Positions 6,140-13,739 are shown, counted from the first letter of the stretch. The stretch: 14,560 bases of DNA from JBGZEX01 sp041846495 (GCA_041846495.1 JBGZEX010000033.1:1-14560), one strand, 5' to 3'. Notes: generated from the letters alone by a model not told the origin. Numbers and translations are program-made.

Positions 6140-7419
6140 ATCTGCTTGCGACACATAATATCCAATATGCTCGCATCGGTTTTCTCCATACCTTCCTTAG
6201 CTATAAGCCCTATATTTTTTATGGTTTTTTCTATATCTCCGTCCACAATTCCGTCATTACGCGCCACGGTCCATTCCATAGCCATCAAAGCGGAAGATAC
6301 GGCCGCCGACACTCCCGAATAAACTTTTAGGGCACATCCCTGTTTGGCCCCGTCGCACATCATACCGGTAAGGTTGGAGGCCATTATCTTTACGGCGGCC
6401 ACTACCTGTTCGTACTCGCCGCCCAAAAGATAGGTCATAGCGGCCGACGAACCGCTTGCCGCCATCAATATCCCGCATAAAGCCGACAAATGTCCCGTAT
6501 AATAATGAATATGGGCTGCAACCAAATTACTTAGAGCAAGAGCTCTCAATAACTTCTCCCGGGGAGCATCCAAATGTTCGGCCAAAACGATTACCGGCAT
6601 ATAAACCGTAATCCCCTGATTGCCGCTTCCGGAGTTCGTCATCACCGGTTTCTCGCATCCGTCCATTCGCGCATCGGAGGCCGAAGTCGCCCGTAACAAA
6701 GCCTGATTGATAAAATCATCTTTTAAAAAACCCTTTTCTATATTTTTCTTTATGGTTTTCCCTATTTGTAATCCGTAACTGTGTTTAAGTCCTTCATCCG
6801 ATATCGCCTTATTCATCTCCACCCCTTCCATCAAAAATGCTATGTCCTCGACATCCACCTCCCGAATAAATTTCCATATGCGTCGCATCGACAGTTCCGG
6901 TCTTTGCTTTCCACCGTCTCCTTCCGCCCTGTAAGGATTGGAAAATATCGTTTCTCCGTTTTTTTCCACAAGCGTAATATTCGTATGGCTATGTACGATA
7001 AGCGTGCGCACCTTATCTTTTCCTTTATAAATCACGGCATCGGCATATAATTTATCCGAGGCATCGGCGGCTATGAATATTTTCACGGCTCCTCTTTCCA
7101 CCAAATCTTTGGCTTTCGCCAAATTATCTCCTACGGAAACATCTTTAAGCACCTCGAGTCCGTAAGCGGTTTTTCCGCAAACGGCTCCCAAAGCGGCAGC
7201 AATAGGAAGCCCGGTCATACCCGTACCGGGAATCCCCACTCCCATACCGTTTTTAAAAATGTTGCCGCTCACGGCCACCTCTATTTTTTCGGGCATTTTC
7301 CCCAATTCTTCTCTACAACGGGCACAGGCCAAAGCACAAGCTACGGGTTCGGTACATCCGAGTGCCGGAGAAGCCTCTTCCCGCAATATCGTTATAATAT
7401 CTTTATCCGAAATATCCAT
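6136..7419 (-). CDS. cyuA: CyuA/YhaM-family L-cysteine desulfidase (UPF0597)
   Basis: Probably breaks down L-cysteine to pyruvate, ammonia and sulfide with a [4Fe-4S] cluster, in the cytoplasm. The family is also annotated as serine dehydratase alpha-like. It has 427 residues, the normal length. The family opening ASPALGCTEPVA is present with Cys22, and GVGIPGTGMTGLPIAAALG, MTNSGSGNQGI and MMCDGAKQGCALKV are clear landmarks, with cysteines positioned to hold the cluster. It is first in a minus-strand operon and its stop overlaps the TatD start as ATGA. A TAnnTTTG-type box lies 26 nt upstream. In enterobacteria cyuA is cysteine-induced with a dedicated transporter and activator; neither is seen here. 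The family is firm. Cysteine rather than serine as substrate is inferred. Confidence 0.88.
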   Translation of the reverse strand: MDISDKDIITILREEASPALGCTEPVACALACARCREELGKMPEKIEVAVSGNIFKNGMGVGIPGTGMTGLPIAAALGAVCGKTAYGLEVLKDVSVGDNLAKAKDLVERGAVKIFIAADASDKLYADAVIYKGKDKVRTLIVHSHTNITLVEKNGETIFSNPYRAEGDGGKQRPELSMRRIWKFIREVDVEDIAFLMEGVEMNKAISDEGLKHSYGLQIGKTIKKNIEKGFLKDDFINQALLRATSASDARMDGCEKPVMTNSGSGNQGITVYMPVIVLAEHLDAPREKLLRALALSNLVAAHIHYYTGHLSALCGILMAASGSSAAMTYLLGGEYEQVVAAVKIMASNLTGMMCDGAKQGCALKVYSGVSAAVSSALMAMEWTVARNDGIVDGDIEKTIKNIGLIAKEGMEKTDASILDIMCRKQI

Positions 7420-7445
7420 AATAGAACCGATTATTAATCAACCCA

Positions 7446-7480
7446 CAAAAATACACGTTTTTTTGTTTGAAATATACAAA
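7446..7480 (-). promoter_or_regulatory. Putative promoter of the cyuA-tatD-tcdA-cvfB operon
   Basis: Read on the minus strand, TATTTTTG (7453 to 7446) matches the Bacteroides -7 consensus TAnnTTTG. A TTTG lies upstream at 7480-7477 as a possible -33 element, but the 23-nt spacing is a little longer than usual. Transcription would start near 7440, leaving a leader of about 20 nt. Motif evidence only. Confidence 0.5.
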
Positions 7481-7508
7481 AAAACAGGGTTAACGATAAT
7501 TTAACCCT
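7478..7508 (-). terminator. Hairpin with U-tract on the minus strand (terminator, or operator palindrome)
   Basis: AGGGTTAA at 7486-7493 and TTAACCCT at 7501-7508 form a perfect 8-bp inverted repeat with a 7-nt spacer. On the minus strand it is followed by one G and seven T's (7484-7478), the form of an intrinsic terminator for transcripts arriving from the right, where exonuclease III is the nearest minus-strand gene. On the plus strand no T-run follows. The site lies just upstream of both divergent promoters, so a protein-binding palindrome is the alternative. The stem has only three GC pairs, so its strength is uncertain. Confidence 0.5.
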
Positions 7509-7528
7509 ATTAATCTCAAAACCTTTAC

Positions 7529-7536
7529 TATATTTG
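7529..7536 (+). promoter_or_regulatory. Putative -7 box for the SPOR-domain gene
   Basis: TATATTTG is an exact match to TAnnTTTG, 21 nt before the ATG at 7558. I see no clear -33 element at the expected place; the right arm of the 7486-7508 palindrome lies near there. Motif evidence only. Confidence 0.5.
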
Positions 7537-7557
7537 TATTCCACTAATTTTTTACCT

Positions 7558-8103
7558 ATGAAACACCTTGTCGTATTTGTATGCATCGTCTTTTTTTCCA
7601 CTAAAATATCCCATGCCCAAAATCTCTCGAAAGAAGAATACGAGGGAAATTGCGACATATTGCAAAAATTGAACACTCCCTCCCGAACCGGAGGATATGC
7701 AAAAATTTCAGGACTTCCGGAAACTCTGGAAATTCTGAAAATCCATAAAGACAACAATATTCGCAAAGGCAGATTCCAGGGATATCGTATTCAAATATAT
7801 TCGGAAAACTCCTCCCGTTCCGATATGGAAGAACTCCGGAAGAAATGCGAGGAATTCAACGAATTTTTCCCGGATATTCCCGTTTACTTGGAATATTACG
7901 ACCCGGATTTCAAAATTCGCGCCGGAAATTTCGAAACGAAAATCGAAAGCATCCCCTCTTTAAAAAGGATTCGAACCAAATATCCTTCGGCCTACTCCAT
8001 AAAAACCGACATCAAAATGGACGTCTTTCTCCGTCCCAAAGAAATCAGGGATTCCACCGAATCGACGAATTTCTACGACAACTCCACAACGGCGGGACAA
8101 TGA
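7558..8103 (+). CDS. Secreted SPOR-domain-like protein
   Basis: A 181-residue exported protein. The ATG at 7558 begins a clear signal peptide with likely cleavage after Ala20 (KISHA then QN); an upstream TTG in frame lies inside the -7 box and is rejected. Residues about 75-150 look like a SPOR fold: GYRIQIYSEN, a helix with paired charged residues, FPDIPVYLEYYDPDFKIRAGNF, then a second helix and a final strand near IKTDI. SPOR domains bind denuded peptidoglycan glycans, usually at division sites, so a periplasmic cell-wall role is inferred. No transmembrane anchor other than the signal peptide is seen. A polar tail of about 25 residues (RPKEIRDSTESTN...) follows the domain. The gene ends tail to tail with exonuclease III, sharing 31 bp. 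The domain call is from pattern recognition, not a search. Confidence 0.72.
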   Translation: MKHLVVFVCIVFFSTKISHAQNLSKEEYEGNCDILQKLNTPSRTGGYAKISGLPETLEILKIHKDNNIRKGRFQGYRIQIYSENSSRSDMEELRKKCEEFNEFFPDIPVYLEYYDPDFKIRAGNFETKIESIPSLKRIRTKYPSAYSIKTDIKMDVFLRPKEIRDSTESTNFYDNSTTAGQ

Positions 8104-8837
8104 TCCGAATGATATACATCGGGTAATATATAGGCATTCTTCAATCGATTTTCCATCTCCACACTCGCCATACAATAATCGATGCGCCAGCCTTTGTTGT
8201 TTTTACGTGCATTAAACCGATAGCTCCACCACGTATACTCATCCCTCGCTTCCGGATTGAAATACCGGAAACTATCGATAAAACCCGTATTCAGAAAAGA
8301 AGTCATCCACTCCCGTTCTTCGGGAAGAAAACCGCTATTCGTCGCATTTCTCACAGGATCGTGGATATCGATGGCCTCGTGACAAATATTATAATCCCCG
8401 CATAGAAGCAAATTCGGACGCTCCCGCCTTAAACGATTCACGTAATCCGTATAAAATGCCAGCCATTCCATCTTAAAATCCTGACGCACATCCCCCATTG
8501 TGCCGGAAGGATGATAAACGCTGACGACCGAAAGCTCTCCGTAATCGGCTCTGATAAAACGGCCTTCCGTATCGTATAAAGGCATATCCATACCCTTGAC
8601 CACTTTATCGGGCTCCCGTTTCGTTAAAATACCCACCCCACTATATCCCCTCCGTTCGGAAGGGAAAAAATAATAGCGATAGCCCGCTTCTTCGAACAAG
8701 GAAAGGGGTATTTGATCCTCCATGGCTTTTATCTCCTGAAGACATAGAATATCGGGGCTCTCTTTTTTCAACCAACCGGCAAATCCCTTATTCAATGCCG
8801 CTCTTATACCGTTTACATTATAGGTTATTATTTTCAT
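8073..8837 (-). CDS. xth: Exodeoxyribonuclease III (AP endonuclease)
   Basis: A base-excision repair nuclease of the Exo-Endo-Phosphatase fold that cleaves 5' to abasic sites and degrades 3' ends, with Mg2+. It has 254 residues, full family length. Visible active-site landmarks are Asn7 in TYNVNGIRA, Glu35 in CLQEIKA, the YHPSG tyrosine, Asp and Asn in GDYNICHEAID, Asp in WRIDYCM, and the final Asp-His in SDHCPAVVEL. The ATG at 8837 lies inside the end of the GSCFA gene (20-bp overlap), so translation is probably coupled to it. The stop lies 31 bp inside the opposite SPOR gene and no terminator is seen at the gene end. The next minus-strand hairpin with a U-tract is at 7478-7508. Confidence 0.95.
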   Translation of the reverse strand: MKIITYNVNGIRAALNKGFAGWLKKESPDILCLQEIKAMEDQIPLSLFEEAGYRYYFFPSERRGYSGVGILTKREPDKVVKGMDMPLYDTEGRFIRADYGELSVVSVYHPSGTMGDVRQDFKMEWLAFYTDYVNRLRRERPNLLLCGDYNICHEAIDIHDPVRNATNSGFLPEEREWMTSFLNTGFIDSFRYFNPEARDEYTWWSYRFNARKNNKGWRIDYCMASVEMENRLKNAYILPDVYHSDHCPAVVELS

Positions 8838-9813
8838 AGATTCTGTTTATTTTTATTCTTTCTTCGGAAAAATCCATATGAGGATATTCTTTTTCCAAAC
8901 GCTCTATGGATTTTAAAGTATTCCGTATAAAATCCTCGTAAGATTCGGCTTCCGTATCAAAAGGACGATGCCCCATATTCGCATTGATTTTTTCGACCTT
9001 CTTCATAACCTCCCTCGTTCGTTCGTCCATATATACCGACTTGAAACGTTCCCATATATAATCGACGGCAACCTCCGAAGGATGAATCATATCCCGGGCA
9101 TAAAAACGATAATCCCTAAGTTCGTCCTCCATAATCTCGTAAGAGGGAAAATAGTAAAGATTCCGGAAACGCTCCGTCAACATATCTATAGCCAAAAGAA
9201 GTACGGATTTGGACAAACGGTTCCCATGGGCTCCGTCTTTCCAGTGTCGTACGGGACTTACGGTAAATATCCATTTAAGATCCGGATTGAGCGCACGAAC
9301 TCCGGATATCAAATCCGTATATTCGGAAACGATTTCTTCGGGAGAAAGGCGGAAGCGTTCGAATTCTCCCGAAGGCAATTTATGACAATTGGCTACCACC
9401 TCTCCCGTTTTTCGATAACGATACACCCACGAAGTTCCGAATGTAAGGATAATGAATCCGGCCCCGGATAACATTCGACGTGCATTCACAAGCCTCGTAT
9501 TCATCCGCTCCAATACTTCCTCCCGGTTTCTTCCTTTAAAATTCCCGTGATGAGCCAATGAAATCCACTTCCCCTCCCTCTCGAGCAATTCATCCGCTCG
9601 ATAAAGACGCCCTTCTTCCACTCTTTTCAACATTGCGGAAAGGGAAAAAGGATTATATAGAATTCCGCAAGGATTCAAATCTGCGGAAAACTTAAGGGCA
9701 ATCAGCTTACTCCCTATATTTTCGGCGAAACACGAACCGGCAATAAGCATGGAGTCATTATAACTTATCTTAAAATCCGCATTTTTTATATCGACGACCG
9801 TATGCCAATTCAT
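8818..9813 (-). CDS. GSCFA-domain protein, SGNH-hydrolase-like
   Basis: A 331-residue protein of the GSCFA family, which is related to SGNH/GDSL esterases and is of unknown substrate. The name-giving motif is at 26-30 in IAGSCFAENIG, where the serine corresponds to the SGNH nucleophile position. Further landmarks are NPFSLSAML, LTFGTSWVYR, FTVSPVRHWKDG and the C-terminal DMIHPSEVAVDYIW, whose Asp and His fit the catalytic D-x-x-H pair. The C-terminal 60 residues are charged and probably helical. It has no signal peptide, so it is probably cytoplasmic. A TAAGTTTG box lies just upstream, giving a very short leader. Its 3' end overlaps the xth start by 20 bp. What it hydrolyses, if anything, is unknown. 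Confidence 0.85.
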   Translation of the reverse strand: MNWHTVVDIKNADFKISYNDSMLIAGSCFAENIGSKLIALKFSADLNPCGILYNPFSLSAMLKRVEEGRLYRADELLEREGKWISLAHHGNFKGRNREEVLERMNTRLVNARRMLSGAGFIILTFGTSWVYRYRKTGEVVANCHKLPSGEFERFRLSPEEIVSEYTDLISGVRALNPDLKWIFTVSPVRHWKDGAHGNRLSKSVLLLAIDMLTERFRNLYYFPSYEIMEDELRDYRFYARDMIHPSEVAVDYIWERFKSVYMDERTREVMKKVEKINANMGHRPFDTEAESYEDFIRNTLKSIERLEKEYPHMDFSEERIKINRIYENNNL

Positions 9814-9831
9814 AAAAATCCCATAATCTTA

Positions 9832-9839
9832 CAAACTTA
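9832..9839 (-). promoter_or_regulatory. Putative -7 box for the GSCFA-xth pair
   Basis: On the minus strand TAAGTTTG matches TAnnTTTG exactly. It lies 18 nt before the GSCFA ATG and downstream of the TPR gene's terminator, where an independent promoter is expected. The leader would be about 10 nt or less. No convincing -33 element is seen behind the T-run. Confidence 0.5.
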
Positions 9840-9893
9840 AAAAAAATACGGACATTTTATTGCATATTCCGGATTTTACAGACGAAACAATAA

Positions 9894-9937
9894 AAAAGGC
9901 TGTCCTCCGAGTCGACGACTCGTACGGACAACCCTTT
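9894..9937 (-). terminator. Intrinsic terminator of the TPR gene
   Basis: On the minus strand AAAGGGTTGTCC (9937-9926) pairs fully with GGACAGCCTTTT (9905-9894) if G-U wobbles are allowed. Inside the loop a second stem, CGAGTC (9922-9917) with GACTCG (9913-9908), closes on a three-base loop. A U-rich tail continues to 9892. It starts 16 nt after the TPR stop. On the plus strand two pairs become mismatches and no T-run follows, so it acts in one direction. Confidence 0.85.
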
Positions 9938-9953
9938 CATATACGAATAGCGA

Positions 9954-10706
9954 TTATTTTGCCAATTCCGTCTTAATCTCATTCAACAATTTCCCGATTT
10001 CCTTATCGGCCGGATTTTGAGATTGAGCCTGAATAAGGAAATCCACAGCCTTTTTAAAGAAACCGTGAGCCTGCTTTTTACCGGTTTCATAGGCTGGCTT
10101 ATCGGTATTTGCCACAGGAGTTACCTTCTGAAGAATACCCACTCCATGATTGTAATAAAGAGTAGCCAAACTAACATTCGCCTGAGATTTAAATCCTCGA
10201 TTATTCAAAGCCTCTATTTTTCTATAGTTCTCAGCCGCTTTCTCGAGTTTGCCGGCTTTTTGAAATTCCTGTCCTTTTTTCAGAAAATGAGTGGCATACA
10301 TGGTTTCCAATTTTTGCTTGTCTTTAGGAATAGTCACCGCCTTGATTCCCGATTCCAGGGTATTGACCATCTCGTCTTCCTTATTCATTTTCTTCTCCGC
10401 CAGAGCCTTACCCTGATATGCAGATCCTACCTTATAATTATTCTTTATGGCCATATCGAAGTATTTGGCAGCCACATCGTAATTCTTTAGTTTGGACGCA
10501 CAATAAGCCGTATTAAAAATCACCGCATTATCCTTATATTCGTTTATCTTCAGATATTCCTCGTATTTTTGATAAGCCTCCGCATAGTTTTTTTTCCGCA
10601 CGGCTTCGTTCCCGGCATTCTTTAATTCCACTTCGGAACTACCTTCCTGTGCAAACAGAGTTCCCGTGAAAATCAGGGTCGCAAAAATAAGAAAAAGTTT
10701 TTTCAT
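9954..10706 (-). CDS. Secreted TPR-repeat protein
   Basis: A 250-residue exported protein with a signal peptide (MKKLF..., likely cleavage after Ala19 before QEG). The mature part is almost entirely helical repeats of TPR type. Recognisable units are AVRKKNYAEAYQKYEEYLKIN, AYCASKLKNYDVAAKYFDMAI, a unit at the AGKLEKAAENYRKIEALN stretch, and a final one at KKAVDFLIQAQSQNP. Such repeats are scaffolds for protein partners. The location is the periplasm or, less likely, the outer membrane inner face; there is no lipobox. The sequence is Lys-rich with no enzymatic motif. It has its own terminator. A gap of 63 nt separates it from pepD upstream, with no clear promoter, so it may be transcribed from the pepD side or from a weak promoter. 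Specific function unknown. Confidence 0.8.
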   Translation of the reverse strand: MKKLFLIFATLIFTGTLFAQEGSSEVELKNAGNEAVRKKNYAEAYQKYEEYLKINEYKDNAVIFNTAYCASKLKNYDVAAKYFDMAIKNNYKVGSAYQGKALAEKKMNKEDEMVNTLESGIKAVTIPKDKQKLETMYATHFLKKGQEFQKAGKLEKAAENYRKIEALNNRGFKSQANVSLATLYYNHGVGILQKVTPVANTDKPAYETGKKQAHGFFKKAVDFLIQAQSQNPADKEIGKLLNEIKTELAK

Positions 10707-10769
10707 ACTATTAAAAATTTATATTCGACATTTATCTACCTTCAAAAACAATGCCTAACGGATTACCTA

Positions 10770-12218
10770 TCATACGATATGTTTGAGAATATCCGTCAGG
10801 TGCCTCCACCACATTTCCACGGTTTTGATTTCGACTTTTTCGTCGGGCGAATGCACTCCTCTCAAAGTGGGACCGAAAGATATCATATCCATACCCGGAT
10901 ACTTTTCAAGGAAAAGCCCGCATTCCAATCCGGCATGGATAGAGCGCACCACAGGCATTTTTCCGAACAATCTCTTATAGGAATCTACGGCTATTTTCAA
11001 AATTTCGGAATCGGGATTGGGCGCCCATCCGGGATATCCTTCGCCATGAACGATTTTGGCACCGGTCGGCCGGAAAGCGGCTGCCACCATATGGGCTATA
11101 TTGAGTTTCTCGGAATCCACATCGGAACGTTGCGAAGTGGTTATCAATATATGATCTTCCTTGAATTTTAGGGCAGCCAAATTCGTAGATGTCTCCACCA
11201 TCCCCGGCATACGGAAGCTCATGGAAAAAACACCGTGAGGAACGGCATACATCGCATTCAGAAATTTTTCGGTATCGGTCGGTGCCAGCACTTTCGCCGG
11301 ATTCTCCACCGTTTCCATCCGGAGGTTGAGGTTTTTCTCCGTCATCTCCCATACCCGTTCCATCTCGGATGCATATATATTGAAATCCACCCGGATATTC
11401 TCTTTATATTTGTTTTCGGCCACAATAACGGCATAGGCTTCCCGAGCGATGGCATTTCGGAGATTACCCCCTTCGAATACGGCTATATCGATACGGTATT
11501 TATCGTGCAATTCCCACAACAAACGGGTCAATATCTTGACGGCATTCCCTCTGCCTTTATTGATATCGTCCCCGGAATGTCCGCCCTGCAATCCTTTTAC
11601 ATCTATCTTCAAGGCGATACTATCCTTGGGCGTATCCGTTTTTTTACAAGGCATCTCTATCACGGTATCTATGCCTCCGGCACAACCGATAAATATCTCG
11701 CCTTCGTCTTCGGAATCCAGATTCAATAAAATCTTACCCTCGAAAAAACCGGCTTCCAATGCAAAAGCGCCAGATAGTCCCGTCTCCTCATCACGGGTAA
11801 ACAAACACTCGAGAGGACCGTGTTCGATATCGTCCGCCACGAGCAAAGCCAACTCGGCCGCCATGCCTATTCCGTCGTCGGCGCCCAAAGTCGTCCCTCG
11901 CGCCTTCACCCATTCCCCGTCCACATAAGGTTGTATGGGATCTTTATCGAAATCGTGTTCCACATCCGCATTCTTCTCGCATACCATATCCATATGGGAT
12001 TGAAGCACCACGATGGGAGAAGATTCGCGTCCCGGAAAGGCCGGTTTTTTAATCAATACATTGCCTATAGCATCCGTCTTCGCTTCCAAACCGTGTTTTT
12101 CGGCAAATTCCATAAGATAGGCGGCAATCTTATCCTCCTTTTTCGAAGGCCGGGGAATCCGGCAAATCTCTTCAAAATAATTCCATACCGCTTCGGGTTT
12201 CAATCCTTTAAATACCAT
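10770..12218 (-). CDS. pepD: Aminoacyl-histidine dipeptidase (PepD, M20C peptidase)
   Basis: A cytosolic zinc aminopeptidase that hydrolyses Xaa-His and other dipeptides. It has 482 residues, the normal length for M20C. The di-metal site is visible: His75 with Asp77 in QSHMDMVCE, Asp114 in TLGADDGIG, Glu144-Glu145 in RDEETGLSGA, Asp in LLNLDSEDEGE and the C-terminal His in LRGVHSPDE. The central lid domain contains the GGHSGDDINKGRGNA stretch typical of the family. The ATG at 12218 is 4 nt after the MarR stop. It appears to be the last gene of a guaA-nrnA-marR-pepD run. No frameshift or missing ligand is seen. Confidence 0.95.
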   Translation of the reverse strand: MVFKGLKPEAVWNYFEEICRIPRPSKKEDKIAAYLMEFAEKHGLEAKTDAIGNVLIKKPAFPGRESSPIVVLQSHMDMVCEKNADVEHDFDKDPIQPYVDGEWVKARGTTLGADDGIGMAAELALLVADDIEHGPLECLFTRDEETGLSGAFALEAGFFEGKILLNLDSEDEGEIFIGCAGGIDTVIEMPCKKTDTPKDSIALKIDVKGLQGGHSGDDINKGRGNAVKILTRLLWELHDKYRIDIAVFEGGNLRNAIAREAYAVIVAENKYKENIRVDFNIYASEMERVWEMTEKNLNLRMETVENPAKVLAPTDTEKFLNAMYAVPHGVFSMSFRMPGMVETSTNLAALKFKEDHILITTSQRSDVDSEKLNIAHMVAAAFRPTGAKIVHGEGYPGWAPNPDSEILKIAVDSYKRLFGKMPVVRSIHAGLECGLFLEKYPGMDMISFGPTLRGVHSPDEKVEIKTVEMWWRHLTDILKHIV

Positions 12219-12222
12219 ATTA

Positions 12223-12663
12223 TCAATTTTTTATATTATTATTTATCCGTTCTTCCAATTTCCTCAAAGAAGAACACAAACTTTTTATCTGCTCAAGAGG
12301 TATCATAAAAGTCAACTCCGCATGAATATCGTTCACAATGCGTGTCAACGGTTTTTCCGCTTCCCTCCCTTTTTCGGTCAAAACGATGAAATTGTTTCTT
12401 CTGTCCTCTTCTCCCGTTTTACGGGATACGTAACCGGCATTCTCGAGATTGTTGATAAGTTTGGTCACATTATACTTATCCTTTTCCAATCTGCGGGATA
12501 TGGTTTGCTGATTGATATAATCTTCTTCCCAAAGCACTTGCAAAAGTTCGTATTGCTCGCGACTCAAATCATAGCCCTCTTCCTGAAAGGCCCGATTGAT
12601 AATTCTTACATACCCTCTTTCCAATTTGGAAATAAGAAAAACCAAGTCGTGAATACCGTTCAT
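12223..12663 (-). CDS. MarR-family transcriptional regulator
   Basis: A 146-residue winged-helix DNA-binding protein of the MarR type, which usually acts as a dimeric repressor released by small ligands or oxidation. The order is: N-terminal dimerisation helix (LISKLERGYVRIINRAFQ), recognition region NQQTISRRLEKDKYNVTKLI, wing with the diagnostic EEDRRNNFIVLTEKG, and C-terminal dimerisation helices. The start chosen is the ATG at 12663, supported by a good ribosome site AAAGGA seven bases upstream (12671-12676). A GTG at 12687 that overlaps the previous stop would add eight residues. It has one cysteine, near the C-terminus, so a redox switch is possible but unsupported. It lies between nrnA and pepD with gaps of 20 and 4 nt. 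Ligand and targets are unknown. Confidence 0.88.
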   Translation of the reverse strand: MNGIHDLVFLISKLERGYVRIINRAFQEEGYDLSREQYELLQVLWEEDYINQQTISRRLEKDKYNVTKLINNLENAGYVSRKTGEEDRRNNFIVLTEKGREAEKPLTRIVNDIHAELTFMIPLEQIKSLCSSLRKLEERINNNIKN

Positions 12664-12683
12664 ATCGTTATCCTTTAAGGTTA

Positions 12684-13730
12684 TCACAAATCTAACAAAA
12701 TCTCCCCGGTTTTACAAATTTCATCAAAAAACCAGGGAGCAGTCCGCTTCAATCTGTCGATCACTTCGCATAAAGGCTCCTCCACCCGGCCCCCGGCCGC
12801 ACTGAGATGTCCTCCCCCGTTGAAATATTCATTCGCCCATTTATTCACGGGCAGGTTCCCTTTGGAACGGAAAGAAAGCCGTATGCTCCCCTCTCGTTCC
12901 GTTACGAGCACGGACACCAATATTTCCTTTACGGAAAGCGGCGTATTCACGAAACCTTCCAAATCTCCTTCCCTGTAATCGTAAGCCATGAGCTCTTCTC
13001 CGGTAACGGACGTCAAGGCCAAAGGATAACCGGGCAGAATCTCCAATTTCCGGGCTAGCAGATAACCTATCAGCCGCAGCCGGGACAATTTATTCATCCG
13101 GTAAATATAATCGTGCACCTTATCCTTATCCAGGCCCAGTTCCAAAAGGTCGGCTACGATACGATAGGTATGCGGATTGGAGGAATTATGACTGAAACCT
13201 CCCGTATCCGTATTTATTCCCGTATATAAAGCATTGGCCATATCGGCATTTATGCAATCCTTCCCCCACAATTTCCGTATGAAGTCGTACATAAGCTCGC
13301 AAGTGGAAGAAGCCGTCGTATCCGAAATACGATAGTCCGCCTCTTCGGGAAAAGGGTGATGGTCTATCATCACGACCTCGGCTCCGGACGTCCTCCTCAA
13401 TACTTCGAGTTCTCCTTCCCGCTTTGCGGTATTATGATCTATCATAAAAATAATCCGGGCGGATTTCAGGAGTTTTCTACAAAGCTCCGGTTGCGTTTTA
13501 CAGGAAACGGCCTCATCCAAGCCGTTAAGCCACATAAGATATTCGGGAAACCCGTCCGGAACGAGGATTTTCACATCCACGCCCTTATGCCGCATCGCCT
13601 GAAACAGGGCGGAAGAAGCCCCGGCCGCATCCCCGTCGGGATTCAGATGCGGAATAACGACCGCCTTAACTCCCGGTTCCTCAAAACGCTTCCCAAGGGC
13701 ATCCGCTATTTCGTCCAATACCTCCAACAT
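12684..13730 (-). CDS. nrnA: DHH/DHHA1 phosphoesterase, NrnA-like oligoribonuclease / pAp phosphatase
   Basis: A 348-residue cytoplasmic DHH-family enzyme. NrnA homologues degrade short RNA oligonucleotides and often dephosphorylate 3'-phosphoadenosine 5'-phosphate with Mn2+. Motif I is at 28-34 (HLNPDGD), motif II has Asp98 (MIDHN), the DHH triad is at 123-125 (MIDHHP) and motif IV has Asp175 (GINTDTGGF). The C-terminal DHHA1 domain has the substrate-binding glycine loop FNGGGHLSAAGG. The start at 13730 lies 9 nt after the guaA stop and the gene probably belongs to the same operon. Since NrnA releases nucleotides from RNA ends and guaA makes GMP, a shared link to nucleotide supply is possible but only inferred. 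Confidence 0.92.
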   Translation of the reverse strand: MLEVLDEIADALGKRFEEPGVKAVVIPHLNPDGDAAGASSALFQAMRHKGVDVKILVPDGFPEYLMWLNGLDEAVSCKTQPELCRKLLKSARIIFMIDHNTAKREGELEVLRRTSGAEVVMIDHHPFPEEADYRISDTTASSTCELMYDFIRKLWGKDCINADMANALYTGINTDTGGFSHNSSNPHTYRIVADLLELGLDKDKVHDYIYRMNKLSRLRLIGYLLARKLEILPGYPLALTSVTGEELMAYDYREGDLEGFVNTPLSVKEILVSVLVTEREGSIRLSFRSKGNLPVNKWANEYFNGGGHLSAAGGRVEEPLCEVIDRLKRTAPWFFDEICKTGEILLDL

Positions 13731-13739
13731 AAGCTTCTC

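Noticed and set aside
10707..10769. Possible promoter for the TPR gene (TTTG followed by TATAAATT on the minus strand)
   Set aside because: The downstream box does not match TAnnTTTG, so neither a promoter nor a pepD terminator can be supported in this 63-nt gap.
12664..12687. GTG start for the MarR gene overlapping the nrnA stop
   Set aside because: The ATG at 12663 has AAAGGA seven bases upstream and gives the usual MarR N-terminal length; the GTG has no such site. It is kept only as an alternative.
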